DNA from: Curvibacter cyanobacteriorum
GTDB lineage: Bacteria; Pseudomonadota; Gammaproteobacteria; Burkholderiales; Burkholderiaceae_C
Assembly (NCBI RefSeq): GCF_028649475.1
Contig: NZ_JAQSIP010000006.1
Span: 186,001 to 250,000 of the forward strand
DNA: 64,000 nt
Direction: 5' to 3'
The notes beneath the pieces were generated by a model. The model was not told the origin of the DNA and did not search any database. It saw only the letters and a program-made list of their open reading frames with translations. Positions 31,998 to 41,852 of the stretch are shown here, piece after piece (within the stretch, counting starts at the first letter, position 1; each line of letters starts with the position of its first letter). The position numbers and the translations under genes are program-made.

Positions 31998-33584
31998 TCA
32001 GTGGCGGAAGTGGCGCACGCCGCTGAACACCATGGCCACGCCGCGCTCGTTGGCCGCGTCGATCACTTCCTGGTCGCGCATCGAGCCGCCCGGCTGGATC
32101 ACGCAGGTGGCGCCCGCGTCGACCACCACGTCCAGGCCGTCACGGAACGGGAAGAACGCGTCGCTGGCCACCGCCGTGCCTTGCAGGCTCAGCTGGGCAT
32201 GGCCGGCCTTGATGCTGGCGATGCGGGCCGAATCGAGGCGGCTCATCTGGCCGGCGCCCACGCCCATGGTCATGCCGCCTTTGCAGAAGACGATGGCGTT
32301 GCTCTTGACGTACTTGGCCACCTTCCAGGCGAACAGCAGGTCTTGCAGTTCTTCGGCGGTGGGCTGCTTGGTGGTCACGACCTTGAGGTCGGCCAGTTGC
32401 AGTTCGTGGTTGTCGGCGGTCTGCATCAGCAGGCCCGAGCCAATGCGCTTGACGTCGACCAGGTTCTGGCCCTTGTCCCAAGCGGTTTGGCCGCCGGTGG
32501 GCAGCGCGATCTTGAGCAGGCGCACATTGACCTTGCTCTTGAAGACTTCGAGCGCTTCGACGCTGAAGTCAGGCGCCATCAGCACTTCCACAAACTGCTT
32601 GCTGACTTGCTGAGCCGCCACGCCATCGAGCGGGCGGTTGAAGGCGATGATGCCGCCAAACGCCGAGGTCGGGTCGGTCTGGAACGCCTTGCTGTAGGCC
32701 TCGAGCGGGTTGGCACCCACCGCCACGCCGCAGGGGTTGGCGTGCTTGACGATCACGCAGGCCGGGGCGTCGAAGCTCTTGACGCATTCCCAGGCGGCGT
32801 CGGCGTCAGCGATGTTGTTGTAGCTGAGCTCCTTGCCTTGCACCTGGGTGGCGGTGACCAGCGAGCCCGGGGCCGGGTACAGGTCGCGGTAGAAGGCGGC
32901 TTGCTGGTGCGGGTTTTCGCCGTAACGCAGGTCTTGCAGCTTGACGAAGCGGCCATTGCTCTGGGCCGGGAACAGCTGCATCGACGGCGTGTTGTTGCCT
33001 TCTTCGAAGTTCAGCGCCGACAGGTAGTCACTGATGGCACCGTCGTACTGGCTGATGCGGTTGAACGCGGCCACCGACAGGGCAAAGCGGGTCTTGTCGC
33101 TGAGCTTGCCAGCGCTCTTGAGTTCGGCCAGCACGCCGGCGTACTGGGACGCGTCGGTCAGCACGCCCACGTCCTTCCAGTTCTTGGCGGCACTGCGCAC
33201 CATGGCCGGGCCACCGATGTCGATGTTCTCGATCGCGTCTTCGAGCGTGCAACCGGGCTTGGCCACCGTGGCCTCAAACGGGTACAGGTTGACCACCAGC
33301 AGGTCGATGGTGTCGATGCCGTGGGCGGCCAGGGCAGCCATGTGCTCGGGCACGTCGCGGCGGGCCAGCAGGCCACCGTGCACCTTGGGGTGCAGGGTCT
33401 TGACGCGGCCGTCCAGCATTTCAGGGAAGGCGGTGACTTCGGCCACTTCGGTGACCGGCAGGCCTTGTTCGGCCAGCAGCTTGGCGGTGCCACCGGTGGA
33501 GATCAGCTTGATGCCGAGGGCGTGCAGTTCCCGGGCCAATTCGACGATGCCGGTCTTGTCGGAAACAGAAAGGAGTGCGTTCAT
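31998..33584 (-). CDS. purH: Bifunctional AICAR transformylase / IMP cyclohydrolase
   Basis: A 528-residue enzyme for the last two steps of IMP synthesis. The N-terminal cyclohydrolase domain has [11 protein letters not shown], the [19 protein letters not shown] signature and NLYPFEATV. The C-terminal transformylase has the catalytic Lys-His pair in [14 protein letters not shown] and ends in [20 protein letters not shown]. Third gene of the dusB-fis-purH run, 74 bases after fis. Confidence 0.97.
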   Translation of the reverse strand: MNALLSVSDKTGIVELARELHALGIKLISTGGTAKLLAEQGLPVTEVAEVTAFPEMLDGRVKTLHPKVHGGLLARRDVPEHMAALAAHGIDTIDLLVVNLYPFEATVAKPGCTLEDAIENIDIGGPAMVRSAAKNWKDVGVLTDASQYAGVLAELKSAGKLSDKTRFALSVAAFNRISQYDGAISDYLSALNFEEGNNTPSMQLFPAQSNGRFVKLQDLRYGENPHQQAAFYRDLYPAPGSLVTATQVQGKELSYNNIADADAAWECVKSFDAPACVIVKHANPCGVAVGANPLEAYSKAFQTDPTSAFGGIIAFNRPLDGVAAQQVSKQFVEVLMAPDFSVEALEVFKSKVNVRLLKIALPTGGQTAWDKGQNLVDVKRIGSGLLMQTADNHELQLADLKVVTTKQPTAEELQDLLFAWKVAKYVKSNAIVFCKGGMTMGVGAGQMSRLDSARIASIKAGHAQLSLQGTAVASDAFFPFRDGLDVVVDAGATCVIQPGGSMRDQEVIDAANERGVAMVFSGVRHFRH

Positions 33585-33658
33585 GCGAGGTCTTCTGGTT
33601 GGAATGTGGAAAGGGGGTGGCCGCTGCGCCGAGACGCCGCCGCCGGCAGCTCAAAAAA

Positions 33659-33895
33659 TCACTTCAGCAGCTGGTGTTCGACCAGCTTCTTGCGCAGGGT
33701 GTTGCGGTTCAGGCCCAGCCATTCGGCGGCGCGCGACTGGTTGTGCTCGGCCTGGGCCATGACCACTTCAAGCAGCGGCTTTTCGACCAGGCGGATCAGC
33801 ATCTCGTGCATGCCGTGGGGTTCTTCGCCGTGCAGGTCGCGGAAGTACTCCAGCAGGTTGTCACGGACACAGTCTTCGATGTTCTTATTGCTCAT
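33659..33895 (-). CDS. fis: Fis family DNA-binding protein
   Basis: A 78-residue protein shorter than the E. coli Fis (98), lacking part of the N-terminal arm. The C-terminal helix-turn-helix HNQSRAAEWLGLNRNTLRKKL is complete, and the preceding helices VEKPLLEVVM match Fis. The start codon overlaps the dusB stop (ATGA). The dusB-fis arrangement is conserved across beta- and gammaproteobacteria. Role is inferred: nucleoid-associated regulation. Confidence 0.92.
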   Translation of the reverse strand: MSNKNIEDCVRDNLLEYFRDLHGEEPHGMHEMLIRLVEKPLLEVVMAQAEHNQSRAAEWLGLNRNTLRKKLVEHQLLK

Positions 33896-34944
33896 GCAGC
33901 GATTTCCATTGTTTCTTCGTCGACGCCGGGCGCGGTCTCGCCAGCCCACTCGGGCAGGCGCTCCATGCGGTCTCCCAGGGCGTCAAAATAGCCCGCCACC
34001 GCGGCCCACTGCTGGGCGCTGTCTTCAATGCCGTTGATCTGCTGGCGCAGGGCCTCGCCGTCGGGCAGGCCCTTCACGTACCAGCCGATGTGCTTGCGCG
34101 CCGAGCGCACGCCGGTGAATTCGCCGTACAGGCTGTAGTGCTCCTGCAGGTGCTCGAGCAGCCAGTGCCGCACCTCGGCCACGCGCGGCGCGGCCAGCAG
34201 CTGGCCGGTGGCCAGGAAGTGCGCGATCTCCCGGAAGATCCAGGGGCGGCCTTGGGCGGCGCGGCCAATCATGATGGCGTCGGCCCCGGTGCGCCGCAGC
34301 ACCTCCAGGGCTTTGTGCGGGCTGTCGATGTCGCCGTTGGCGACCACCGGCACCCGCACCGCGGCCTTGACGGCGGCGATGGTCTCGTACTCGGCCTGGC
34401 CTTTGTAGCCCTGCTCGCGGGTGCGCCCGTGCACGGTCAGCATCTGGATGCCGACCGATTCGAAGCCCCGCGCCAGCACCACGGCGTTCTTGTGTGCCTG
34501 GCACCAGCCGGTGCGCATCTTGAGGGTCACCGGCACCCGATAAGGGGCACAAGCCTGGACCACAGCCTCGGCAATCGACAGCGCCAGCGACTCGTCCTGC
34601 ATCAGCGCCGAACCAGCCCACTTGTTGCACACCTTCTTGGCCGGGCACCCCATGTTGATGTCAATCACCTGTGCGCCGCGCTCGATGTTGTAGACGGCGG
34701 CATCGGCCATCATCTGCGCTTCGGTGCCGGCAATCTGCACCGCGATCGGCTCTTTCTCACCCTCGTGGTTGGCGCGCCGGGAGGTCTTGAGGGAATTCCA
34801 CAGTTCGCGCCGCGAGGTCACCATCTCACTGACCGCATAGCCGGCGCCCAGCGACTTGCACAACTGGCGGAAAGGCCGGTCCGTGACCCCCGCCATGGGG
34901 GCCACAAAGAGCGAATTTTCAAGCGACAGGTGACCAATCTGCAT
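33892..34944 (-). CDS. dusB: tRNA-dihydrouridine synthase B
   Basis: A 350-residue FMN enzyme that reduces uridines in the tRNA D loop. The FMN-binding start LFVAPMAGVTDRPFRQL, the catalytic Cys in INMGCPAKKVCNKWAGSAL, VTLKMRTGW, VHGRTREQGYKG and VVANGDIDSP are all present. First gene of the dusB-fis-purH unit. Confidence 0.96.
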   Translation of the reverse strand: MQIGHLSLENSLFVAPMAGVTDRPFRQLCKSLGAGYAVSEMVTSRRELWNSLKTSRRANHEGEKEPIAVQIAGTEAQMMADAAVYNIERGAQVIDINMGCPAKKVCNKWAGSALMQDESLALSIAEAVVQACAPYRVPVTLKMRTGWCQAHKNAVVLARGFESVGIQMLTVHGRTREQGYKGQAEYETIAAVKAAVRVPVVANGDIDSPHKALEVLRRTGADAIMIGRAAQGRPWIFREIAHFLATGQLLAAPRVAEVRHWLLEHLQEHYSLYGEFTGVRSARKHIGWYVKGLPDGEALRQQINGIEDSAQQWAAVAGYFDALGDRMERLPEWAGETAPGVDEETMEIAA

Positions 34945-35116
34945 GGATCAGGCAGGTAAAGCGGGTGGCGGGGGGAGTGGTGGTGCATGCCCGGGGCATG
35001 CTGAAAAATGAGGCATGATTGTAGCTGCTCAAAATTTCAGCAATTGAAATGGGCGTTTTGACCCTGCGCCCGCGCCCCGTCGCAGCCCCCCCCTGCCCTG
35101 CCTATACTGAGCCCCC

Positions 35117-35587
35117 ATGCAAGCCTGGATCGACGCCCTGCTCAACTTGCTGGCCCTGCCCGAGCTGGGCCTGAGCACCCTGTTCGTGGTGTCGTTTGTG
35201 TCGGCCACCCTGCTGCCGCTGGGCTCGGAGCCCGCGCTGTTCGGCCTGCTCAAGCTCAACCCGGACCTGTTTTGGCCCGCCATCGCGGTGGCCACCGCGG
35301 GCAACACGCTGGGTGGCGCGGTCGACTGGTGGATGGGCTATGGCGCCCACAAGGCCGTGGACCATTACCACCGGTCGCCCCACCACCTGCGGGTGCTGGG
35401 CTGGTTGCAGCGGCTGGGGCCCAAGGCCTGCCTGCTGAGCTGGCTGCCCGTGGTGGGCGACCCGCTGTGCGCCGTGGCGGGCTGGCTGCGCCTGTCGTTC
35501 TGGCCCTGCCTGGGCTACATGCTGATTGGCAAGTTCCTGCGTTACCTGTGCATGACAGTGGCGCTGCTGTACGTGTTCCCCAACTGA
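35117..35587 (+). CDS. YqaA family membrane protein
   Basis: A 156-residue DedA/SNARE-associated-like protein of the YqaA type, function unknown. The family core GNTLGGAVDWWMGY and the helix after it are visible, plus SWLPVVGDPLCAVAGWLRL and a last helix near the C-terminus. It lies upstream of the exosortase gene with a 65-base gap and may or may not share its transcript. Confidence 0.85.
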   Translation: MQAWIDALLNLLALPELGLSTLFVVSFVSATLLPLGSEPALFGLLKLNPDLFWPAIAVATAGNTLGGAVDWWMGYGAHKAVDHYHRSPHHLRVLGWLQRLGPKACLLSWLPVVGDPLCAVAGWLRLSFWPCLGYMLIGKFLRYLCMTVALLYVFPN

Positions 35588-35652
35588 GGCGCTGAGCCGG
35601 GGCTTCTGCGCTACAGTCGGCGCTCCGCAACCCCAAGGGAGGGCACCGGTCC

Positions 35653-36180
35653 ATGGTGCGTTTTTTTCTGATTTTTCTGCTGTTGCTGGTGGTCTTGTTC
35701 GTCGGTGAACTGACCCCGCCGGCGCAGCAATGGGTGGTGCTGCCGTGGACGTCCTTCCTGGCCAGCGCCAGTGCTTTTCTGGTGCAGTTGTTTGACGCCA
35801 ACGTGGTGTCCTACGGCAAGATTTTGCAGAACGCCAAGACCGGCATCGGCGTCTCGATCGAGGCCGGTTGCAATGGCGTCGAGGCCTGCCTGATCTTGCT
35901 GGCCGCCCTGCTGGCCTACCCGGCGCGCTGGTCGGCCAAACTGGTGGGGTTGGCACTGGGCTTTGTGGCCATCCAGGCGCTCAACCTGCTGCGCATCATT
36001 TCACTGTTCTACCTGGCGGGCTGGAACACCCAGGCCTTCGAGTTTGCCCACCTCTACCTGTGGCAGGCCCTGATCATGCTCGACGTGCTGGTGGTCTGGC
36101 TAGTCTGGATGCGCTGGGTGGCACGGCAGGACTTTCGCCGCCAGCACCTGAAGGACACCCCCTCGGGAGCCCGTGCATGA
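35653..36180 (+). CDS. xrtH: Exosortase H (IPTLxxWG-CTERM type)
   Basis: A 175-residue multi-helix membrane protease/transpeptidase of the exosortase/archaeosortase superfamily. The expected triad is visible: Cys73 in EAGCNGVEACL, Arg114 in LNLLRIISLF, and His133 in FEFAHLYLW. Exosortase H is thought to cleave proteins bearing a C-terminal IPTLxxWG sorting signal. It overlaps the following gene by ATGA. No protein with such a tail is encoded in this window, so targets must be elsewhere. Confidence 0.88.
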   Translation: MVRFFLIFLLLLVVLFVGELTPPAQQWVVLPWTSFLASASAFLVQLFDANVVSYGKILQNAKTGIGVSIEAGCNGVEACLILLAALLAYPARWSAKLVGLALGFVAIQALNLLRIISLFYLAGWNTQAFEFAHLYLWQALIMLDVLVVWLVWMRWVARQDFRRQHLKDTPSGARA

Positions 36181-36776
36181 AACCCGGCTTCAGCGTCATC
36201 AGCGGCTTTTTTGTCCGTGCCCTGCTCTGGCTGGTGCCCTGCCTGGCCCTGTGGTACGCGGGCCGCCACTATGTGGTGCTGGCGCCGGCCTGGCTGGCCG
36301 AGTTCACCATGCACACCCTGTTCCCGTTCTGGGTGCATGGGTCGGAACTGCAAGGCACCCAGCAGGTGCTGCTGACCGGCCTCGGTGTGCCCATGCCCGG
36401 CGGCCGGGTGGCCGACGTGACCCCCGAGGCCAATGTGCTGACCTACGCCTACGGCGCGCCGCTGCTGGCGGCGCTGTTCCTGGCGGTCCGCTCCCAGGGC
36501 AGTTGGTGGAAGATCCCGCTGGGCTGGTTGATGCTGCTGCCGTTTCAAGCCTGGGGGGTGTGCTTCACCTGGCTGCTGCAGGTGGGCGTGCACATGGCCG
36601 AAGCCACGCGCAGCCAAACCCGCTTTGACGCCTTCGATGCCAACCTGATCGGCGCGGGCTACCAGATCGGCTTCCTGCTGCTGCCCACGCTGGCACCGAT
36701 CCTGATCTGGTTGGCGCTGGACCGCCGCCTGATCCAGCAAGTGCTGATCGAAGGCGCCTTGAGCGCTGGCGACTGA
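36177..36776 (+). CDS. Exosortase H-associated membrane protein
   Basis: A 199-residue membrane protein with about four helices (residues 8-30, 95-112, 118-140, 165-185) and a periplasmic loop after the first. Its start overlaps the xrtH stop, a pairing typical of the exosortase H partner protein. Molecular role is unknown; coupling suggests it works in the sorting complex. Confidence 0.8.
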   Translation: MKPGFSVISGFFVRALLWLVPCLALWYAGRHYVVLAPAWLAEFTMHTLFPFWVHGSELQGTQQVLLTGLGVPMPGGRVADVTPEANVLTYAYGAPLLAALFLAVRSQGSWWKIPLGWLMLLPFQAWGVCFTWLLQVGVHMAEATRSQTRFDAFDANLIGAGYQIGFLLLPTLAPILIWLALDRRLIQQVLIEGALSAGD

Positions 36777-36813
36777 CCCAGGCACGCGTCACGACCGGGG
36801 TGGGCAGGGACGT

Positions 36814-36829
36814 ACGAACGAACGAACGA
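36814..36829. repeat. Tetranucleotide repeat (ACGA)x4
   Basis: Four perfect ACGA units lie between the convergent ends of the exosortase partner and the glycosyltransferase. Confidence 0.85.
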
Positions 36830-36855
36830 GCTAACGCCCTTGGGCGCGTTGAGCC

Positions 36856-37647
36856 TCAGCGCCCCAGGCGCTGCCAGAGCTTGAGCGCCATGAACTCCCA
36901 CCAGCCCCGCTGGCGCCGGTACTGGCCCTGCGACTCGGCATAGGCGGCCAGCATCTGGGGCCGCGTGCAGGCGCTGATCAGGCTGGGCCCGCCCACCCGC
37001 CGCGCCACCACTGGCTCGGCCATGGCCACGTAACCGGCCTGGCGCACGGCGCGCATGTAGAAATCAATGTCTTCGTAGACCGGCATGGTGGTGCTGAAGC
37101 CACCCGTGGCCAGGAACGCATCGCGCCGGATCACACAGGTGCTGCACACCAGCAAGGCCGGCCCGAACAACAAGCGGGCCACCACGCGCAGCGCGGACGG
37201 CCCCTGTGCAAGCCAGGCCACGGCCTGCTCAAAGTAGGCCCGCTCTTCTTCGACCCGCTGCGCGTCGTCGCCAAACGGCTGGGGCGCACTGATCAGCACC
37301 CCAGCAGCCGATGCGCTGAGCTGCGCACAAGCCCGCGCCAGCGCCTCGGGCAAGGCGCGGTCGTCGTCGTCCAGGAAGTACAGCAGCGGCGCACGCGCCA
37401 ACTGGGCACCGCGGTTGCGCAACACCGCCGGGTGGCCGCCGGTGGGCGGCTGGTGCAGCAAGTACGTCACCCGGGGATCGCCCAGACCCTCGATCACCGA
37501 GCGCGCACTGCCCTCGGGGCTGTCGTCCAGCACCCAGACCTCCACCTGCAGGCCGGGCACCGCAAGCGCACTGTGCACCGCGTCCAGCAGCATGGCTTCG
37601 CGGCGGAAGGTGGGGATGATGATGCTGAGGTCGGGTGAGGGGTTCAT
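36856..37647 (-). CDS. Glycosyltransferase family 2
   Basis: A 263-residue GT-A-fold glycosyltransferase. The N-terminus LSIIIPTFRREAML, the donor-site VWVLDDSPEG, the metal-binding run LLYFLDDDDRALP and the later YEDIDFYMRA motif are all present. There is no membrane helix. It stands alone, separated from ychF by a terminator, so no pathway is indicated; sugar donor and acceptor are unknown. Confidence 0.88.
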   Translation of the reverse strand: MNPSPDLSIIIPTFRREAMLLDAVHSALAVPGLQVEVWVLDDSPEGSARSVIEGLGDPRVTYLLHQPPTGGHPAVLRNRGAQLARAPLLYFLDDDDRALPEALARACAQLSASAAGVLISAPQPFGDDAQRVEEERAYFEQAVAWLAQGPSALRVVARLLFGPALLVCSTCVIRRDAFLATGGFSTTMPVYEDIDFYMRAVRQAGYVAMAEPVVARRVGGPSLISACTRPQMLAAYAESQGQYRRQRGWWEFMALKLWQRLGR

Positions 37648-37665
37648 CGCGGGACTGAAAACAAA

Positions 37666-37699
37666 AAAGGGGCGGCACCGATGGCCGGTGCGCGCCCCT
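37666..37699 (-). terminator. Rho-independent terminator after ychF
   Basis: Read on the minus strand, GGGGCG and GCACCG pair with CGGTGC and GCCCC around a short loop, followed by TTTTTTG. It lies between the ychF stop and the glycosyltransferase start. Confidence 0.75.
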
Positions 37700-37747
37700 C
37701 ATTCTGGGTCATGCTCAGGGGTCCGCCAGGGGCCACCCGGTGGGGAC

Positions 37748-38842
37748 TCAGACGTTGAACAAGAAGTTCAGCACGTCGCCATCCTTGACCACGTATTCCT
37801 TGCCTTCGGCGCGCATCTTGCCCGCGTCCTTGGCGCCTTGCTCGCCCTTGTAGGCAATGAAGTCGTCAAAAGCGATGGTCTGGGCGCGGATGAAGCCGCG
37901 CTCGAAGTCGCCGTGGATGACGCCAGCGGCTTGCGGGGCGGTGTCGCCGACGCGGATGGTCCAGGCGCGCACTTCCTTGACCCCGGCGGTGAAGTAAGTT
38001 TGCAGGCCGAGCAGCTTGAAGCCGGCGCGGATCAGGCGGTTCAGGCCCGGCTCGTCCTGGCCCAGCTCGGCCAGGAACAGGGCGCGGTCTTCGTCGCTCA
38101 TGTCGGCCATGTCGGCTTCCATCTTGGCGCAGATGGCCACCACGGGCGCGTTCTGGCTGTTGGCGTAGGCGATCAGGCGGTCCAGCAGGGGGTTGTTTTC
38201 AAAGCCGTCTTCGCTGACGTTGCCGACAAACATGGCGGGCTTGGCAGTGATCAGGCACAGGGGCTTGAGGACGACCAGGTCTTCCTTGCTCAGGTCCATG
38301 GTGCGCACCGGCTTGCCTTCGTTCAAGGTGGCTTGCACGCGGGTCAGCACCTGCACCAGCTTGGCGGCTTCTTTGTCGTTGCCCGACTTGGCGGCCTTGA
38401 TGGAGCGTTGCAGGGTCTTCTCGACGGTGCCCAGGTCGGCCAGGCAGAGTTCGGTCTGGATGACTTCGATGTCCGAGATGGGGTCGACACGGCCGGCCAC
38501 GTGGATCACGTTGTCGTCTTCAAAGCAGCGCACCACGTTGACGATGGCGTCGGTTTCGCGGATGTGGGCCAGGAACTGGTTGCCCAGGCCTTCGCCCTGG
38601 CTGGCGCCTGCCACCAGGCCCGCGATGTCCACAAACTCCACAATGGCGGGCACGATGCGCTCGGGGCTGATGATCTCGGCCAGCTGGTTCAGGCGCGGGT
38701 CCGGCACTTCAACGGTGCCCACATTGGGCTCGATGGTGCAGAAGGGGTAGTTCTCGGCCGCGATGCCAGCCTTGGTCAGCGCGTTGAAAAGGGTGGACTT
38801 GCCGACGTTGGGCAGGCCCACAATGCCGCATTTGAGGCTCAT
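37748..38842 (-). CDS. ychF: Redox-regulated ATPase YchF
   Basis: A 364-residue Obg-family P-loop ATPase. The start [21 protein letters not shown] with AAGGA just upstream decides the 5' end at 38842. [18 protein letters not shown], the TGS domain starting at LQTYFTAG and the C-terminal [10 protein letters not shown] all match the family. YchF binds ribosomes and influences stress responses in E. coli. Confidence 0.96.
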   Translation of the reverse strand: MSLKCGIVGLPNVGKSTLFNALTKAGIAAENYPFCTIEPNVGTVEVPDPRLNQLAEIISPERIVPAIVEFVDIAGLVAGASQGEGLGNQFLAHIRETDAIVNVVRCFEDDNVIHVAGRVDPISDIEVIQTELCLADLGTVEKTLQRSIKAAKSGNDKEAAKLVQVLTRVQATLNEGKPVRTMDLSKEDLVVLKPLCLITAKPAMFVGNVSEDGFENNPLLDRLIAYANSQNAPVVAICAKMEADMADMSDEDRALFLAELGQDEPGLNRLIRAGFKLLGLQTYFTAGVKEVRAWTIRVGDTAPQAAGVIHGDFERGFIRAQTIAFDDFIAYKGEQGAKDAGKMRAEGKEYVVKDGDVLNFLFNV

Positions 38843-39199
38843 GGAAATTCCTTGGTTTAAGTGGGTCCCCAGGGGCACCGCCGGGTCCTGCACGGACCTG
38901 CTGAAGGTGCCCGACCTGCGCGGGGCTGGCCGGTCGGCCGCCCCACGGTGGGCTGCAAAGCACCACAGGGGCCAACTTCAAGCCGGTTGAGGCGGGGGGA
39001 AACTGGCCGCAATTGTACTGATCGGCGCCGGGCCCCGGCCGTGTGGTGCGGACGCCACCCCGACGCCCGCCCACGCCTGAATCACCCAACACTGACACAA
39101 GCTGTGCACATTGGCCCTCAGTGCGCATAAGTCTTGCTTAAGATAACCGGGTTCGCACTAATGCGCCTTCCGGCGAACACGTTTCACCAAGGACATGAC
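38843..39199. other. Intergenic region between divergent ychF and the double-sensor gene
   Basis: These 357 bases hold the promoters of both divergent genes. A plus-strand TAAGATAAC near 39137 could serve as an extended -10 for the downstream gene, but no good -35 is seen. The half near ychF is GC-rich and shows no gene. Confidence 0.4.
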
Positions 39200-41803
39200 A
39201 TGAGCTCCAAAGCATTGACGGCCAGTCAAACTGAAGTATTTTTGCCCTACATGCGCGATGTGGGGCGCTGTGAACGCTCGCTGCAGGAGCTCAACCTGAT
39301 GTGGCGCATCATCGAGGCGTCGGCCAAGATGAACTGCCCGCAGGAGGCGCGCGCCATCCTGCCCACCATGGCCGCCACGCGCAGCAGTTTTTCGCTGCTG
39401 GAAAAAGAACTGGTGCAAAGCCTGGTGCACCAAAAAGTCAGCCACGTGCTGACCGAAATCGGGACCACGGCCCAGTATGTGATCGACATTGTGGTGCGCA
39501 ACCTGTTCGAGCGCACCGCCGACGTCGGCTTTTTGGCCACCGACCGCGAGCTGTGCAGCTTCGTCGCGGGCCTGCACGAGGAACGGGGCCTGATCCACCA
39601 CCGCCTGTGCGAGTACCGCAACAAGTACACGGTGTATGACGAGATCATCCTGCTCGACACCCAAGGCCATGTGCTGGCCCAGATCGACCCCACCACGCCG
39701 CTGGAGCACAGCGCCGACCCCCTGCTGCGCCAAACCCTGGACAGCGACCAGTACGTCGAGACCTTCCGCGCCAGCGACCTGCGCCCCAACAAGCGCAAGG
39801 CGCTGATTTACTCGCGCCGCATGCACCACCCGGACACGGGCGCGGTGGTCGGCGTGCTGTGCCTGTGCTTCCACTTCGAAGAAGAAATGGCGGGCATCTT
39901 CCAGTCGCATGGCGACCCGGCCCAGCGCACCAACCTGTTGCTGCTTGACGATGCGCACCAGGTGATTGCCAGCGCCGACCCGAACTGGATTCCGGTCGGG
40001 GTCAAGGTGCCGGTCAACCTCGACCAATCGCCGCACCTGTTCATGTATGCCGGGCGCGAGTACCTGGTGCGCACCTTCAGCTCGGCGGGTTACCAGGGCT
40101 ACCCGGGCCCCAAGGGCTGGCTGGGCCAGGCCATGATCCCGCTCGACGTGGCCTTCAGCAGCCAGAGCCGCGACCTGGTGAGCGGGCTGGACCCGCTGCT
40201 GCTGGATGGGCTGCTGTCGCACGCCGACCGCTTTTGCCCGCCGCTGCACGACATCGTCGTGGCGGCGCGCCACATCCAACGCATCGTCTGGAACGGCCAG
40301 GTGATGACCGCGGGCCAGCAGGGCGACATGCAAAAGCTCAAGACTGTGCTGGAACAGATCAGCGAGACCGGTAACCGCAGCAACGAGCTGTTCGAGCACT
40401 CCATCCATGACCTCTACCAGACGGTGCTGGGCTCCTCGCTGCTGGATGCCGAGTTCACCGCCCACCTGCTGGTGGACCTGCTGGACCGCAACCTCTACGA
40501 GCGCTCGGACGACTGCCGCTGGTGGGCGCTGAGCCCCGAACTGCGCCAGGCGCTGGCCGACCAACCGCCCGACGCGGCCCAGCGCATGCAGACCGTGCTG
40601 GACACCATCCATGCGCTCTACACGGTCTACACCAGCCTGTTTGTGTACGACCACCAGGGCCGCATCCTGGCCGCCACCAGCGAGGCGGGCCAGGCCTTTG
40701 TCGGCCAGTTCCTCGGCGAAAGCGACCTGGCCGCGGTGCGCCGCCTGGCCTCGCCCCAGCACTACCACGTCAGCCCCTTCGAGAACACGCCCTGGTACGG
40801 CGGCGAGCCCAGCTACGTCTACCACGCCGCCATCCGCCACCCCGAGCACGAAGACCAGATCGTGGGGGGCATCGGCATCGTGTTCGACTCCGGTCCCGAG
40901 CTGCACAACATGCTGCTCAGCGGCCTGGGCGGGCGCGAACACATGCAGGCGCTGTTTGTGAACCGGCAGGGCCGGGTACTGTCCAGCACCAGCCCCGACC
41001 ACCCGGCGGGCTCGACCCTGAGCCTGCCGGCCACCCAAACCAGCCTGGCCAATGGCCAAAGCCACGCCCGCATCTGCACCCACCAGGGCGAATACGCGAT
41101 CGAGGCCTGCTCGGTGTCCAACGGTTACCGCGAGTTCAAGACCGTGGACGGCTACCGCGATGACGTGATCGCGGTCGTCTACCGGCACTTTGGCGAGGTT
41201 CGCCAGGGGCGCGGTGCCCTGCGCAGCCAGGACTGCTACATCGAGCACGACAGCAGCAGCCAGGGCGGCCTGGAGTTCGCCACCTTCTTCTGCGACGGCA
41301 ACCTCATGGCCCTGCCCGCCGAATGCGTGCAGGAGGCGGTGTCCTTCCGCGAGGTGCGCACCACCTCGATGGGCTTGCACGCGGGCCAGGTCGGCATCCT
41401 GGGGCTGCGCGACAGCCAAAGCCCGCAGGGCAAAGCCAGCTTCATCTGGGTGTTTGACCTGGGCCAGTTGCTGCACGGCCGGCGCTCCGAGATCAGCAGC
41501 AACAGCCAGGTGATGATCCTGCGCCACGGCACCCAGGCCCTGGGCCTGCTGGTGGACGAGCTGCACGCCGTGACGCCATTCGAAGCCAGCGCACTCGAGC
41601 CCAGCCCGCTCGCATTGCAGAGCCAGTCGATGCTGACGCGCCAGGTGATCAAGGCCAACGAGGGACGCCTGTTGATTCAGGCCGTCGACGCGGACCGCCT
41701 GTTCAGCTGGCTGATGGATGGCATCGACCCGAACGGCGCGGAACCAACCGACGCCCCCGCGGGCGACCTGGCGGACGACCCAGCCGTGTCCGTGGTGGCC
41801 TGA
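39200..41803 (+). CDS. Soluble duplicated Cache-like sensor protein with C-terminal CheW domain
   Basis: An 867-residue protein without signal peptide or transmembrane helix. It appears to contain two copies of one sensory module. The segment near residue 100 (VVRNLFERTADVGFLATDREL) recurs near 423 (LLDRNLYERSDDCRWWAL). YTVYDEIILLDTQGHVLAQ near 142 recurs as YTVYTSLFVYDHQGRILAA near 473. Each copy resembles a helix bundle followed by a Cache/PAS-like sensor. The last 170 residues form a CheW-type domain (from ATFFCDGNLMALPAECVQEAV, with ILGLRD and a VFDLGQLL strand). The start has AAGGA eight bases upstream. No receptor hairpin or kinase is present, so it may be a ligand-responsive adaptor that plugs into CheA arrays. 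No che genes adjoin it. Confidence 0.75.
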   Translation: MSSKALTASQTEVFLPYMRDVGRCERSLQELNLMWRIIEASAKMNCPQEARAILPTMAATRSSFSLLEKELVQSLVHQKVSHVLTEIGTTAQYVIDIVVRNLFERTADVGFLATDRELCSFVAGLHEERGLIHHRLCEYRNKYTVYDEIILLDTQGHVLAQIDPTTPLEHSADPLLRQTLDSDQYVETFRASDLRPNKRKALIYSRRMHHPDTGAVVGVLCLCFHFEEEMAGIFQSHGDPAQRTNLLLLDDAHQVIASADPNWIPVGVKVPVNLDQSPHLFMYAGREYLVRTFSSAGYQGYPGPKGWLGQAMIPLDVAFSSQSRDLVSGLDPLLLDGLLSHADRFCPPLHDIVVAARHIQRIVWNGQVMTAGQQGDMQKLKTVLEQISETGNRSNELFEHSIHDLYQTVLGSSLLDAEFTAHLLVDLLDRNLYERSDDCRWWALSPELRQALADQPPDAAQRMQTVLDTIHALYTVYTSLFVYDHQGRILAATSEAGQAFVGQFLGESDLAAVRRLASPQHYHVSPFENTPWYGGEPSYVYHAAIRHPEHEDQIVGGIGIVFDSGPELHNMLLSGLGGREHMQALFVNRQGRVLSSTSPDHPAGSTLSLPATQTSLANGQSHARICTHQGEYAIEACSVSNGYREFKTVDGYRDDVIAVVYRHFGEVRQGRGALRSQDCYIEHDSSSQGGLEFATFFCDGNLMALPAECVQEAVSFREVRTTSMGLHAGQVGILGLRDSQSPQGKASFIWVFDLGQLLHGRRSEISSNSQVMILRHGTQALGLLVDELHAVTPFEASALEPSPLALQSQSMLTRQVIKANEGRLLIQAVDADRLFSWLMDGIDPNGAEPTDAPAGDLADDPAVSVVA

Positions 41804-41852
41804 GTCAGGGCCCCGGCCGGGCCAGGCCCGGCCCGCCCCAGGCCAAGGGGGC

